From assembly GCA_001898415.1 (NCBI GenBank), contig MKTU01000054.1:1-64000 (forward strand): a DNA stretch of 64,000 nucleotides, in the 5' to 3' direction. Positions 1 through 8,506 of the stretch are shown piece after piece (within the stretch, counting starts at the first letter, position 1; every line of letters starts with the position of its first letter). The notes beneath the pieces were generated by a model, which was not told the origin of the DNA, did not search any database, and saw only the letters and a program-made list of their open reading frames with translations. Made by a program: the position numbers and the translations under genes. This DNA comes from Rhodanobacter sp. 67-28 (GTDB lineage: Bacteria; Pseudomonadota; Gammaproteobacteria; Xanthomonadales; Rhodanobacteraceae).

Positions 1-513
1 CAGCGTTCCGGTGACGCCGAACACGACGCTGGCGACGAGACAGATCACCAGCAGCAGGATGCCCAGCATCACGCCCAGCGCGAATACCACCGTGGCGCGA
101 TTATCCGCGCGCTCGATGCCGATGCCGGCCGGCGCCAGGCGCTGCTGTTCCAGGGCGCGTCGCACCGGGCCCATGCGCAGGCGTTCCCAATGCACGCCTT
201 CGGGGAACACCGAGTGCAGGCCGACCAGGGCGATCCACTGCGCGCGCAGGATCAGGTGCAGGGTGAAGGTGATCGCCAGGATCAGCGCCGCCGATTTCAG
301 GTAGACGAACACGGTGATGAGCGCCGCCACCGTGGCCTCGTTGAAGCGGGGAACCAGCGCATACATGCGATCGTCCAGCCAGCCCGGCAGCTGCAGCATG
401 GCGAATACCGCCACGCCGGAGATCAGCAGTTCGACCTCCCAGGTCGGCGTGGTGTGGCGAGGCAGCGCATTGGCTTCCTGCACGGACTGGGTGGACGGAT
501 CGTTGACGGTCAT
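1..513 (-). CDS. Integral membrane protein, C-terminus cut by window edge
   Basis: The frame opens at an ATG ending at 513 and stays open to base 1, so about 171 N-terminal residues are visible. After a polar start (about 25 residues) there are three strongly hydrophobic stretches, at roughly residues 28-45, 63-90 and 140-168. Between the last two is a charged, arginine-rich loop. No family motif is recognised. It starts 25 bp after the stop of the ATP-grasp gene on the same strand, so the two are probably one transcript. Function unknown; a real gene is likely from the coherent hydrophobic pattern and the spacing. Confidence 0.7.
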   Translation of the reverse strand, partial: MTVNDPSTQSVQEANALPRHTTPTWEVELLISGVAVFAMLQLPGWLDDRMYALVPRFNEATVAALITVFVYLKSAALILAITFTLHLILRAQWIALVGLHSVFPEGVHWERLRMGPVRRALEQQRLAPAGIGIERADNRATVVFALGVMLGILLLVICLVASVVFGVTGTL

Positions 514-538
514 GCAGCAAGGTTTCCGGTGGTTGGCC

Positions 539-1453
539 TCAATGGCTGGGCGAAGATAGCGCGGCACGCCGAAGCGCAGGATGGTTGGCCAGCAGGTGCG
601 CGAAGCGCTCGGCCGCCTGCGGTTGCCCGGCGAGGAACAGCGACGGTTCGATCAGCTCCAGTTCCATCAGCACGAAACGCCCGCCGCTGACCACGCCATC
701 CACCCGCGCATACGCCGGCACGTCGTGGCCCGCGACAGCGAGCGCGGCCAGGGCGCGCCCGGCGGCGGCGCGCGTCGCGGCTTCGGGCACCGCCGGTTCG
801 CTGCGGCCGCCGTGTTCGTCCTGCACGCGGTAGTCGCCCGCGGCGGGGCGCTTGATGACGGCGTGGCTGTACTCGCCGCCGAAATACAGCAACGACCACT
901 CGCCGGCGCCGGCGATTTCGGAAAGGTACGGCTGCACCAGGTAATCCAGCGCCGTCGGCAACTGCGCCACGGACGCGGCGAACGCATCGTCGCCGACCTC
1001 GCCACGCAGGGTCTGCCACGCGCCGCCGCTGATCGTCGGCTTGACCACCACCGACGCGCCGGGCATCGACGCCAGCACGCGCGCCAGTTCGCTGCCGTGC
1101 GCCAGCCGGGTCGGGATGGTCGCCACGCCCAGGCGCGCGAGTTCGAACAGGTAGCGCTTGTCGCTGTTCCAGCGCAGCAGGCGGCTGTCGTTCACCGTGG
1201 CCACGCCGAGCCGGTCGAGGCGATCCAGCCATTGCCCGAACGCCGCGGGGTGCTTGTGGTAGTCCCAGATCGTGCGGATCAGCACCAGGTCGAATGCCGA
1301 CCAGTCGACCTGCGCGTCGTTCCACACGCACACCGTCGGCGGTACGCCGAGTTGCGCCAGCGTGGCGGCGAGGTGCGCGTCGTCCGGGTCGATCCAGGGG
1401 CGCGCGGCACAGGTGGCGAGGGCGAGTCGGGCGGGGTGATCGGGCAACGGCAT
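539..1453 (-). CDS. ATP-grasp domain protein (carboxylate-amine ligase type)
   Basis: A 304-residue cytoplasmic protein with the layout of small ATP-grasp ligases (glutathione synthetase/RimK-like, near the cycloserine ligase DcsG group). A preATP-grasp Rossmann part carries the IRTIWDYH motif at about residues 60-67. It is followed by the nucleotide-binding lysine in VVVKPTISGG (about 135-144), a glycine-rich loop around EWSLLYFGGEYSHAVIKR and a C-terminal metal/ATP segment LMELELIEPSLFL. Members join a carboxylate to an amine with ATP hydrolysis through an acyl phosphate. The substrate cannot be read from sequence. It is divergent from the permease at 1547 (93 bp apart) and leads a probable two-gene unit with the membrane protein. 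Confidence 0.85.
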   Translation of the reverse strand: MPLPDHPARLALATCAARPWIDPDDAHLAATLAQLGVPPTVCVWNDAQVDWSAFDLVLIRTIWDYHKHPAAFGQWLDRLDRLGVATVNDSRLLRWNSDKRYLFELARLGVATIPTRLAHGSELARVLASMPGASVVVKPTISGGAWQTLRGEVGDDAFAASVAQLPTALDYLVQPYLSEIAGAGEWSLLYFGGEYSHAVIKRPAAGDYRVQDEHGGRSEPAVPEAATRAAAGRALAALAVAGHDVPAYARVDGVVSGGRFVLMELELIEPSLFLAGQPQAAERFAHLLANHPALRRAALSSPSH

Positions 1454-1546
1454 CGGCGCAATCTAGCAGCGCTGGCCGGCGTTGCGCGCGGTCCCGTGCC
1501 AGACGGGACTGGTGAAAGCGTCCCCGACAATGGCAAGGTAGCCGGC

Positions 1547-2884
1547 GTGCTGACCGAACCCGCCAATGCCTACGCCCGCCGCCTGAACACCTGGGACGCC
1601 GCGATGATCGTCATCGGCGGCGTCATCGGTGCGGGCATTTTCCTCACCCCGTCGACGGTGGCGCGGCATACGTCATCGGGCGTCGAACTGCTGATCCTGT
1701 GGGCGATCGGCGGCGGACTGACCCTGGCCGGCGTGCTGTGCTACGCCGAACTGGGTGCGCGGCGGCCGCAGGCGGGCGGCATCTACGTCTACCTGCGCGA
1801 GGCGTTCGGCCTGATGCCGGCGTTCCTGTTCGGCTGGACGATGGCGCTGATCAACTATCCCGGCAGCGTGGCGGCAGTGGCGACGATGTTCGCCGAATAC
1901 CTGTGCAGCGCGCTGGGGCTTGGCGGGCAGGGTTACGTGAAGCCGGTGGCGGTGGGCGCGATCGTGTTCATCGTGGGCATCAACCTGTTCGGCATTCGCG
2001 CCGGCGCCTGGCTGCAGAACGTGTTCACCGTGCTCAAGCTGCTGGCGATCGCGCTGCTGGTGATCACCGGCCTGGTGCTGGCGCACGAACACCTGGGCGT
2101 GGCGCTGATCGGCCAGCCGGCCACGCCAGCCTCGCCGTGGGCGTTCGCCGGTGCGCTGCTGCCGGTGCTGTTTTCCTATGGCGGATTCCACTACCTCAAC
2201 GACCTGGCCGGGGAGGTGCGCAATCCGCAGCGCACCCTGCCGCGCGCGTTGGGCATGGGCATGACCGGCGTGGTGATCTGCTACCTGCTGGCCAACTGCG
2301 CCTATCTCTCCGGCCTGGGGCATGCCGGCCTCGCCGCCAGCGACGCGCCGGCGGCGGACCTGCTGCGCCGCCTGTTCGGCGAGCGCGGCGCCACCGTGAT
2401 CGCGGTCGGCATCGCCTGCTCCACCTTCGGTTATTGCGCGATCGCGGTTGCCGGTGGTGCGCGCGTGCTGCAGACGATGGGTGCCGACGGGGTGTTCTTC
2501 CGCGCCGCGGGGCGGGTCGACCCGCGCACCCGTGCACCGCAGGTGGCGCTGGCCGTGCTCGGGGCGTGGGCGGTGGTGCTGGCGCTGTCCGGCACCTTCG
2601 GCCAGCTGCTCAACTACACCACGGTCGGCGAGTGGCTGGGCCACGTGTTCGGCATCGGCACGCTGTTCTGGTACCGCAAGCATTTCATCGACGAGCCGGC
2701 GCCGTACCGGGTGCCGTTCTACCCGTTGCTGCCGCTGATCTTCGTCGTCACCGTGTTCGGCGTGATCGTCGCCAGCGCGATCCACGCGCCGCGCGATGCC
2801 GGCATGAGCCTGGTCATCATCGCGCTGGGCGTGCCGGTGTACTACGGCTGGCAGCGCTGGGTGCGCCGGCATCCGCTGGCGTAG
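1547..2884 (+). CDS. APC-family amino acid permease
   Basis: A 445-residue inner-membrane transporter with about 12 hydrophobic segments and the APC signature in TM1 (GGVIGAGIFLTPS, residues about 19-31). It is probably a secondary amino-acid/proton transporter; substrate unknown. The open frame extends far upstream, but that part is the arginine-rich shadow of the ATP-grasp gene. I chose the GTG at 1547 because the hydrophobic protein begins about 20 residues later and an AAGG purine tract lies 10-14 bp before it. It is monocistronic or leads the glycosidase gene, whose ATG is 33 bp past the stop. Confidence 0.88.
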   Translation: MLTEPANAYARRLNTWDAAMIVIGGVIGAGIFLTPSTVARHTSSGVELLILWAIGGGLTLAGVLCYAELGARRPQAGGIYVYLREAFGLMPAFLFGWTMALINYPGSVAAVATMFAEYLCSALGLGGQGYVKPVAVGAIVFIVGINLFGIRAGAWLQNVFTVLKLLAIALLVITGLVLAHEHLGVALIGQPATPASPWAFAGALLPVLFSYGGFHYLNDLAGEVRNPQRTLPRALGMGMTGVVICYLLANCAYLSGLGHAGLAASDAPAADLLRRLFGERGATVIAVGIACSTFGYCAIAVAGGARVLQTMGADGVFFRAAGRVDPRTRAPQVALAVLGAWAVVLALSGTFGQLLNYTTVGEWLGHVFGIGTLFWYRKHFIDEPAPYRVPFYPLLPLIFVVTVFGVIVASAIHAPRDAGMSLVIIALGVPVYYGWQRWVRRHPLA

Positions 2885-2917
2885 GCTGGCGGCGGGTTGC
2901 TGCCGGCGGGGACGCCG

Positions 2918-5053
2918 ATGAACGTGCGTGTGTGGATGGCTTGCTTCGGCCTGGCCCTGCTGGGCGCCGGCCATGCCGCGGGCATGGATGCGGCGCGCCG
3001 CGAGGTCGTCGGCACCCTCCAGCTGGAGCAGGTGCGACGGGTAGGTGGTGTCGAGCATGCCGCCGACGGCGTGGCCCAGCGCCGCTACACCTTCGCATCG
3101 GCGGCGCAGCCGTCGATCGTGCTCGTGCCGCGCAGCGGGACGTGGGACTGGTCGGACCAGGGCGAGCTGCACCTGCGCGTGCAGAACGCGATGCCGTGGG
3201 CGGTCACGCTCGATGTGGAGATCGACAGCGCCGGCCGGCGCCTGCAGGCGCGCGTGGGCTTGCCGCCGGGACCGGCGCAGACGCTGGTGGTGCCGCTGCG
3301 CGCCAGCTCGCCGCGCGCGCAGGGCATGCAGGTCGGCCCGCCGATGCCGTTCGATGATGGTGGTCACAAGGTGTTGCTGGCGACCACCGTGCGTGGCGCG
3401 CTGGACCGGCGCCGCGTGCAAGCCATCCGCCTCGGCATCCCCTCGCCGCAAGCGGAACAGACACTGCTGCTCGGCGGCATCAGCACGCGGCCGGGTGAGC
3501 CGACCGTGCACGCGGCCTACGCCGCCGTCGTCGATCGTTACGGGCAATCCACCCGCGCGCAGTGGCCGGAGAAGGTCGGCTCCGATGCCGCCTTGCGCGC
3601 GGCGGTGCACGCGGATGCGGGCAGCGCGGCCCCGGCCGCCGATGCCTACGGTGGACAGCCAGGCCAGACGCTGGATCGCACGGGCTGGTTCCACGTGCAA
3701 AAGCGGGGCGGTCGCTGGTGGCTGGTGACGCCCGACGGCCACGCGTTCTTCTCGCTGGGCGTCAATGCGGTCAACGCCGGCGGCGGGCGCAGCTACGTGG
3801 AGAGTCGCGAGTTCATGTTCGACGACCTGCCGCCCGATCGCGGCGAATGGGCGGCCTTTTACGGACGCGGCGACAGCCGGCGCCCGGGCGAGGGCGCCAG
3901 CCAGGGCATCGCGTACAACCACGGCCGCTGGTTCGATTTCTACGCAGCCAATCTCCACCGGATCGACGGCAGCGACTGGCTGGCCGCCTGGCGCAAGCGC
4001 ACGCTGGATCGGTTGCAGGCCTGGGGCTTCAACACCCTCGGCAACTGGAGCGATGCCGCGCTGGGTGCCGCGCATCGCCTGCCGTATACGCGTTCGATCA
4101 ACATCGCCGGCGACTATGCCGACGTCGCCAGCGGCTACGACTACTGGGGCCGCATGCCCGATCCGTTCGACCCGCGCTTTGCCGCCGCCACCGAGGCGGC
4201 GGTAGCGAAGGCCAGCGCGGGTGTGACCGACGATCCGTGGCTGCTCGGCTACTTCGCCGACAACGAGCTGGCGTGGGCCGGCGAAGGGCCGCAAGGGCGT
4301 TGGGGATTGGCGCGGGGCACGCTCGCCGGCGACGCGCGCAGCCCGGCCAAGCAGGCTTTCGTCGCGATGCTGCGCCAGCAGTACGCCACGCCGCAGGCGC
4401 TGGGTGAAGCCTGGGGCATCGAGCTGCGTTCATGGGATGCGCTGCAGGCCACCGGCTATGCGGCGCCGGCGCCGAACGAGGCGCATCCGGCACTCGCCCG
4501 CGACTATGGCCACTGGCTGCGCCGCTACGCCGACGCCTATTTCCGCATCGTGGCCGCGGCGCTCCGCCGCCACGATCCGCATCACCTGTTTCTGGGCGGA
4601 CGCTTCGCGGTGTACACGCCCGAGGCCGTCGCCGCCTGCGCGCGGTATTGCGACGTGGTCAGCTTCAACGCCTATGCCGACCTGCCGCAGCATCACGTCG
4701 ACATGGCGTTGATGCGGACGCTGGATCGGCCGGTGCTGCTCGGCGAATTCCATTTCGGATCGAACGACCGCGGCCCGTTCGGTGCGGGCGTGGTGCCGGT
4801 GGCCGACGAGGCCGCACGCGGCGCGGCCTACGCGCGCTATCTCGCCGCCGCCACGACGAACCCGCTGGTGGTCGGCGCGCACTGGTTCGAGTACGCCGAT
4901 CAGCCGCTCGCCGGTCGTCTGCTCGACGGCGAGAACAGCCACATCGGCCTGGTCGGCATCACCGACATTCCGTTCGGCGGCTTCGTGCGGGCGGTGCGTG
5001 CAGCCAACCGGAGCGTGGCGCCGCCGCCGCGGGGCGCCCCGAACGGGCGCTGA
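2918..5053 (+). CDS. Secreted glycoside hydrolase, GH-A clan (GH50/GH42-like)
   Basis: A 711-residue protein. The ATG at 2918 gives a typical signal peptide (MNVRVWMACFGLALLGAGHA). A beta-rich N-terminal region (to about 240) precedes a TIM-barrel-like part that begins with the GH50-style phrase GGRWWLVTPDGHAFFSLGVN. The clan-A asparagine-glutamate pair appears as FADNELAW (E450, probable acid/base), and LLGEFHFGS (E610) fits the nucleophile strand. GH50 enzymes are agarases, but distant relatives act on other beta-galactosides, so I leave the substrate open. Export to periplasm or outside is expected. It follows the permease by 33 bp. Confidence 0.75.
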   Translation: MNVRVWMACFGLALLGAGHAAGMDAARREVVGTLQLEQVRRVGGVEHAADGVAQRRYTFASAAQPSIVLVPRSGTWDWSDQGELHLRVQNAMPWAVTLDVEIDSAGRRLQARVGLPPGPAQTLVVPLRASSPRAQGMQVGPPMPFDDGGHKVLLATTVRGALDRRRVQAIRLGIPSPQAEQTLLLGGISTRPGEPTVHAAYAAVVDRYGQSTRAQWPEKVGSDAALRAAVHADAGSAAPAADAYGGQPGQTLDRTGWFHVQKRGGRWWLVTPDGHAFFSLGVNAVNAGGGRSYVESREFMFDDLPPDRGEWAAFYGRGDSRRPGEGASQGIAYNHGRWFDFYAANLHRIDGSDWLAAWRKRTLDRLQAWGFNTLGNWSDAALGAAHRLPYTRSINIAGDYADVASGYDYWGRMPDPFDPRFAAATEAAVAKASAGVTDDPWLLGYFADNELAWAGEGPQGRWGLARGTLAGDARSPAKQAFVAMLRQQYATPQALGEAWGIELRSWDALQATGYAAPAPNEAHPALARDYGHWLRRYADAYFRIVAAALRRHDPHHLFLGGRFAVYTPEAVAACARYCDVVSFNAYADLPQHHVDMALMRTLDRPVLLGEFHFGSNDRGPFGAGVVPVADEAARGAAYARYLAAATTNPLVVGAHWFEYADQPLAGRLLDGENSHIGLVGITDIPFGGFVRAVRAANRSVAPPPRGAPNGR

Positions 5054-5148
5054 ATCGCGACGCGCGCGCGATCGGCTATGCTGGGGAACCACGCAGCCGG
5101 CATGTGGTCGGCTGAACTCGTGACCTCAATTCATCCGGAACCGCCACC

Positions 5149-5775
5149 ATGAACCTGCCTCGTCTCACGCTCGCTGCCGCGCTCGCCCTCGCCACCGGTT
5201 TGTCCGTCGTTCCCGTCCAGGGGGCGCACGCCCAGAGCGCGCAAGCCGCCGACGAGCTCGGTGGCAACGCGGTGGCCGGCGTATGCATGCTCTCGCGCGA
5301 GGCCGTGTTCGCGCAGTCCAAGGTCGGCAAGGCCGCCAGCGAGCGGCTGGGCCAGTTGGCCGAGCAGGCGAACAGCCAGTTGTCGAACCAGCGCAAGCCG
5401 CTGGATGCGGACATCCAGGCCTTCCAGCAAAAGGCCGCCTCGCTCACCGAGGACCAGCGCAAGCAGCAGGGCGCGGCGCTGCAGCAGCGCATGCAGACCT
5501 TCCAGTCGCAGGCCGGCGAGCAGAACGAGCGCATCCAGCTCACCCGCGCCAAGGTGATGCAGCGGATCGGCCAGGAAGCGCAGCCGGTGGTTGCCGCCAG
5601 CTACAAGAAGCACCAGTGCGGCCTGTTGCTCAACCGCGACGCGGTGCTCGGCGGCAACACCAGCAACGACCTGACCAGCGACGTCGTGCAGGGTCTGGAC
5701 GCCAAGCTCACCACGATCAGCTTCAACCTCGAACCGCTGCCGGCCAAGGGTGCCGCGAACGGCGGCGCGAAGTAA
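5149..5775 (+). CDS. OmpH/Skp-like periplasmic chaperone-type protein
   Basis: A 208-residue exported protein with a clear signal peptide ending near AHAQ (about residue 29). It then follows the OmpH/Skp pattern: a short beta strand with VCMLSREAVFAQSKVGKAAS, a long alanine/glutamine-rich helical hairpin (about residues 55-140) and returning strands. Skp-type proteins hold unfolded outer-membrane proteins in the periplasm. The usual genomic neighbours of skp (bamA, lpxD) are absent here, so this is probably a paralogue. The 95 bp upstream are free of genes. Confidence 0.8.
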   Translation: MNLPRLTLAAALALATGLSVVPVQGAHAQSAQAADELGGNAVAGVCMLSREAVFAQSKVGKAASERLGQLAEQANSQLSNQRKPLDADIQAFQQKAASLTEDQRKQQGAALQQRMQTFQSQAGEQNERIQLTRAKVMQRIGQEAQPVVAASYKKHQCGLLLNRDAVLGGNTSNDLTSDVVQGLDAKLTTISFNLEPLPAKGAANGGAK

Positions 5776-5842
5776 GCGTCCCCAGGTCATCGGGACCGGC
5801 GGCGCGGCCGCCGGCTTCCCGTCGCCCACGCACGGAACCACG

Positions 5843-6769
5843 ATGAACCAGTCCAGCTTCTATCCTGTCGGCACGGCGCTCCAGCCCTGGGGCGAGGCCG
5901 AACGCGAGGCATGGCGCTCGCGCCAGCGTGTGCAGCGCAGCTACGCGGATGACGTGTTGCGCCGGATCGACGCGCTGCGCGCGCACTGGGCGGTGGCACC
6001 GTACGGTGAGCTGGCCTATCCCGACGCACGCCATCCGCTGTACGCCCTGCGCAGTGCATCCTGGCGCGACGAGCTGCCGGTGATGCTGGTCACCGGCGGC
6101 GTCCACGGCTACGAAACCAGTGGCGTGCACGGTGCGCTGCAATTCGCCGAGCAGCATGCGGCAGACCTCGCCGGCCGGGCCAACCTGCTGGTGGTGCCGT
6201 GCGTGAGCCCGTGGGGCTACGAACGCATCCAGCGCTGGAATGCTGCTGCGCTCGATCCCAACCGCTCGTTCCATGCGCACAGCCCGGCACAGGAATCGGC
6301 CGCGCTGATGGCGCTGGTGGCGCCGCTGCGCGAGCGCGTGCTGATGCACATCGATCTGCACGAAACTACCGACAGCGACGAGGCCGAGTTCCGCCCGGCC
6401 TTGGCGGCCCGCGACGGCAAGCCGTTCGAACCCGGCACGATTCCCGATGGCTTCTACCTGTGCGCCGACAGCGCGCAGCCGCAGCCCGCGTTCCAGCAGG
6501 CGATCATTGCCGCGGTGGCCAAGGTCACCCATATCGCGCCGGCCGACCCCGACGGCACCATCATCGGCTCGCCGGTGGTGGCGCATGGCGTGATCGAATA
6601 CGACTACGGCCGGCTCGGCCTGTGCGCCGGCATCACCGCCGCGCCGTTCAAGACCACCACCGAGGTCTACCCCGACAGCCCGCGCGCCACGCCCGCGCAA
6701 TGCAACGACGCCCAGGTGGCGGCGGTGGTGGCAGCGATCGACTTTGCGCTGGCGCATCCGGCCGGCTGA
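5843..6769 (+). CDS. M14-family zinc carboxypeptidase
   Basis: A 308-residue protein without a clear signal peptide. The zinc ligands of M14 peptidases are visible as HxxE in GGVHGYETSG (H88, E91), plus a later histidine in MHIDLHETTDSDE (H169 or more likely H173, in the DLHE arrangement). NRSFHAHS lies between them. The late glutamate seems to be in FKTTTEVYPD, near residue 270. M14 enzymes remove C-terminal residues from peptides; this subgroup resembles the succinylglutamate desuccinylase/aspartoacylase branch. I start at ATG 5843 because upstream residues are unlike protein and overlap the chaperone stop region. Confidence 0.83.
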   Translation: MNQSSFYPVGTALQPWGEAEREAWRSRQRVQRSYADDVLRRIDALRAHWAVAPYGELAYPDARHPLYALRSASWRDELPVMLVTGGVHGYETSGVHGALQFAEQHAADLAGRANLLVVPCVSPWGYERIQRWNAAALDPNRSFHAHSPAQESAALMALVAPLRERVLMHIDLHETTDSDEAEFRPALAARDGKPFEPGTIPDGFYLCADSAQPQPAFQQAIIAAVAKVTHIAPADPDGTIIGSPVVAHGVIEYDYGRLGLCAGITAAPFKTTTEVYPDSPRATPAQCNDAQVAAVVAAIDFALAHPAG

Positions 6770-6820
6770 CGCCGGCCGCCCGGCGTGGTCACGCGCCGGG
6801 GCTGTGCTAGCATCGACCGC

Positions 6821-6938
6821 TGAAGGGGAGTAGCTCCCGATCGCTGTCGCCGTCATGACGGGCCTTGCGCCCCGGTGCAGCAGCAAATGGCACAGCCATT
6901 TGCGAGCAAGACCTTCGCCGTCCCACGGCGAAGGTGCG
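6821..6938 (+). ncRNA. yybP-ykoY (Mn2+) riboswitch upstream of terC
   Basis: The segment opens with AAGGGGAGTAGCTCCC (6823-6838), the near-invariant L1 side of the yybP-ykoY motif. It continues with GTCGCCGTCATGACGG (6846-6861), the L3-side element, and ends with GCGAGCAAGACCTTCGCC (6902-6919), the usual 3' side. A 9-bp hairpin with an ACA loop occupies 6883-6903, and a perfect 10-bp stem with loop TCCCA lies at 6911-6935. The class binds manganese and commonly controls TerC, MntP and Alx-type genes. Here the TerC gene starts about 160 nt downstream. The exact ends and the on/off mechanism (terminator or ribosome access) are inferred. Confidence 0.85.
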
Positions 6939-7097
6939 TCCTGCAAAGATGCCTTTCCGCCGTGGCCCCAGAGCCTCACCGGAGCATCAACCCGCCCTTT
7001 GGCGTCCAGAACCCATCGTGAAGCGCGCTTGCGCGCCTTCGCCGTTTCCGCGGGCCAGGATGCTTTCCGGCCGGCGCCCCTTCGATAGAGACCACCC

Positions 7098-7865
7098 ATG
7101 GAACAACTGGCCAACCCCGAAATCTGGATCGCCCTCGCCACGCTGACCGCGCTCGAGCTGGTGCTGGGCATCGACAACATCATTTTCATCTCGATCCTGG
7201 CCGGCAAGCTGCCGCCGGAACGACGCGACAAGGCGCGGCGCCTGGGCATCATGCTGGCGGCCGTGTCGCGGCTGGGCCTGTTGCTGGCGATTGCCTGGAT
7301 CGTCGGACTCACCGCGCCGCTGTTCGAGCTGTTCGGCCACGCGTTCTCGTGGCGCGACCTGATCCTGATCGGCGGCGGCCTGTTCCTGATCGGCAAGGCG
7401 ACCCACGAGATCCACCAGAAGCTGGAGGGCGCCACCGAGCACGTCAGCACCGGCGGCGCGGCCGCGGCGACGGCCACCTTCGGCGGCGTGATCATGCAGA
7501 TCATGCTGCTGGACATCGTGTTCTCGCTGGACTCGATCATCACCGCGGTGGGCATGGTCGATCAGCGCTGGGTGATGGTCACCGCGATCCTGGCCTCGAT
7601 CGTGTTCATGCTGATGTTCGCCAGGCCGCTGGGCGAGTTCGTCGAGCGCCACCCCACGGTCAAGGTGCTGGCGTTGAGCTTCCTGATCATGATCGGCCTG
7701 GTGCTGATGGCGGACGGCTTCGGCCAGCACATTCCGAAGGGCTACGTGTACGCGGCGATGGCGTTCTCGGTGTTCGTGGAGCTGATCAACCTGGCGATCC
7801 GCCGGCGCACGCAGCGCCCGGTGGCGCCGGTGGCGCTGCACGAAAAGTACGCACCGGGCGAGTAG
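7098..7865 (+). CDS. terC: TerC-family integral membrane protein (probable Mn exporter)
   Basis: A 255-residue polytopic protein with the TerC hallmarks: ALTALELVLGIDNIIFIS at the start of TM1 and MQIMLLDIVFSLDSIITAVG in the middle. Both carry the conserved acidic residues inside the membrane. About seven hydrophobic helices span the protein and a short basic tail ends it. The family includes Alx and MntP-like transporters and has been linked to manganese export and metalation of secreted enzymes. The riboswitch just upstream supports the manganese role. A hairpin lies 20 bp after the stop. Confidence 0.92.
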   Translation: MEQLANPEIWIALATLTALELVLGIDNIIFISILAGKLPPERRDKARRLGIMLAAVSRLGLLLAIAWIVGLTAPLFELFGHAFSWRDLILIGGGLFLIGKATHEIHQKLEGATEHVSTGGAAAATATFGGVIMQIMLLDIVFSLDSIITAVGMVDQRWVMVTAILASIVFMLMFARPLGEFVERHPTVKVLALSFLIMIGLVLMADGFGQHIPKGYVYAAMAFSVFVELINLAIRRRTQRPVAPVALHEKYAPGE

Positions 7866-7878
7866 CGGCACAGGCACG

Positions 7879-7985
7879 AAAAAAAACCCGCAGAGGGGAG
7901 TCTGCGGGTTGGGGGTCCATCTGTGTCGGGTGCGGAGGAGGAGGGGGAGCCTCGCCGCACGGTGGGAAGCGTGTCTCACGACATG
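7879..7985 (-). ncRNA. Candidate C-rich small RNA (sX13-like architecture)
   Basis: Read on the minus strand, three stem-loops follow each other. The first is CGTG-AGA-CACG (7980-7970). The second is a 6-bp stem GTGCGG/CCGCAC (7960-7955 with 7935-7930) enclosing a 19-nt loop with CTCCCCCTCCTCCT. The third is the intrinsic terminator at 7910-7885 with a U8 tail. A CATTAT -10-like box (complement of 7989-7994) would start the RNA near 7985; the -35 is weak. Length (about 105 nt), C-rich loop and 3' terminator match what is known of Xanthomonas sX13. The loop is complementary to Shine-Dalgarno-like GGAGG stretches. No protein reading frame fits this strand. It is a prediction from structure only. 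Confidence 0.5.
7885..7910. terminator. Perfect 10-bp hairpin, terminator for the minus strand and probably for terC
   Basis: AACCCGCAGA-GGGGAG-TCTGCGGGTT forms a perfect 10-bp stem. The eight A bases at 7879-7886 become a U-run after the hairpin on the minus strand, so it is a textbook intrinsic terminator for a transcript coming from about 7985. On the plus strand it lacks a U-run but sits 20 bp after the terC stop and may also end that transcript. Confidence 0.8.
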
Positions 7986-8232
7986 GGGATAATGTACTAA
8001 GCGGTATGTTAATGGAGTGTGACTGGCCGGTGCGCCCGTGTGCAACCTCGCGGCCGCAGCGGGCTGAACCGTTGTCCGGCCGCACGGGCGACGCTGTCCG
8101 CGGACAGCCGCCCGTAGCGGCGATCGACATCAAACATAAAGTAAATCAAAAGCTTGCAACAAATTTTCGGATTGGCACGGCGATTGCTCCATGGATAGCA
8201 CAGGGACTTTCTGTTCAATCGGAGAACGCGTC

Positions 8233-8433
8233 ATGAAATTCGAATCCATCTTTCTGACCATGCTGTTCGTTGCCTGCTCCAGCGTCTGCGTGCTGGTGAT
8301 GGGGGCAATGCTGGCCGCCAGCCCGTCGTCGTCGCAGCAGGCCAGCGCGCGCCGTGCCGCACCCGCGGTCGCCGTGCAGGCCGATTGCGCCAAGCCGGTT
8401 GCGATGGATGTGTGCGGCGCGGACGAGGTCTGA
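8233..8433 (+). CDS. Small membrane-anchored or exported protein, unknown
   Basis: A 66-residue frame starting at ATG 8233, eight bases after a GGAG ribosome site. A hydrophobic segment (residues about 5-30, FLTMLFVACSSVCVLVMG) is followed by a Ser/Ala-rich linker and a short tail with two cysteines (QADCAKPVAMDVCGADEV), which could form a disulfide outside the cytoplasm. No family is recognised. The approximately 240 bp before it are relatively AT-rich for this genome, which suits a promoter region. Confidence 0.6.
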   Translation: MKFESIFLTMLFVACSSVCVLVMGAMLAASPSSSQQASARRAAPAVAVQADCAKPVAMDVCGADEV

Positions 8434-8506
8434 GGCGCTGCGCCCAGGGATGACATCGACCAGGCCGGCGCCTAGGCTGCAAGGCAGGTATTCACGGGCC
8501 GCCACG

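Noticed and set aside
581..1546. Upstream extension of the amino-acid permease frame
   Set aside because: Reads as Arg/His/Gln-rich antisense of the ATP-grasp gene; the permease TM1 motif begins about 20 residues after GTG 1547.
1673..4294. Very long minus-strand open frame (about 870 codons) opposite the permease and glycosidase genes
   Set aside because: Translation is Arg/His/Gln/Ala-rich with no motifs or hydrophobic pattern; it mirrors two convincing plus-strand genes and results from high GC.
6855..7146. Two short plus-strand frames upstream of and into terC
   Set aside because: They overlap the riboswitch and show no protein-like features.
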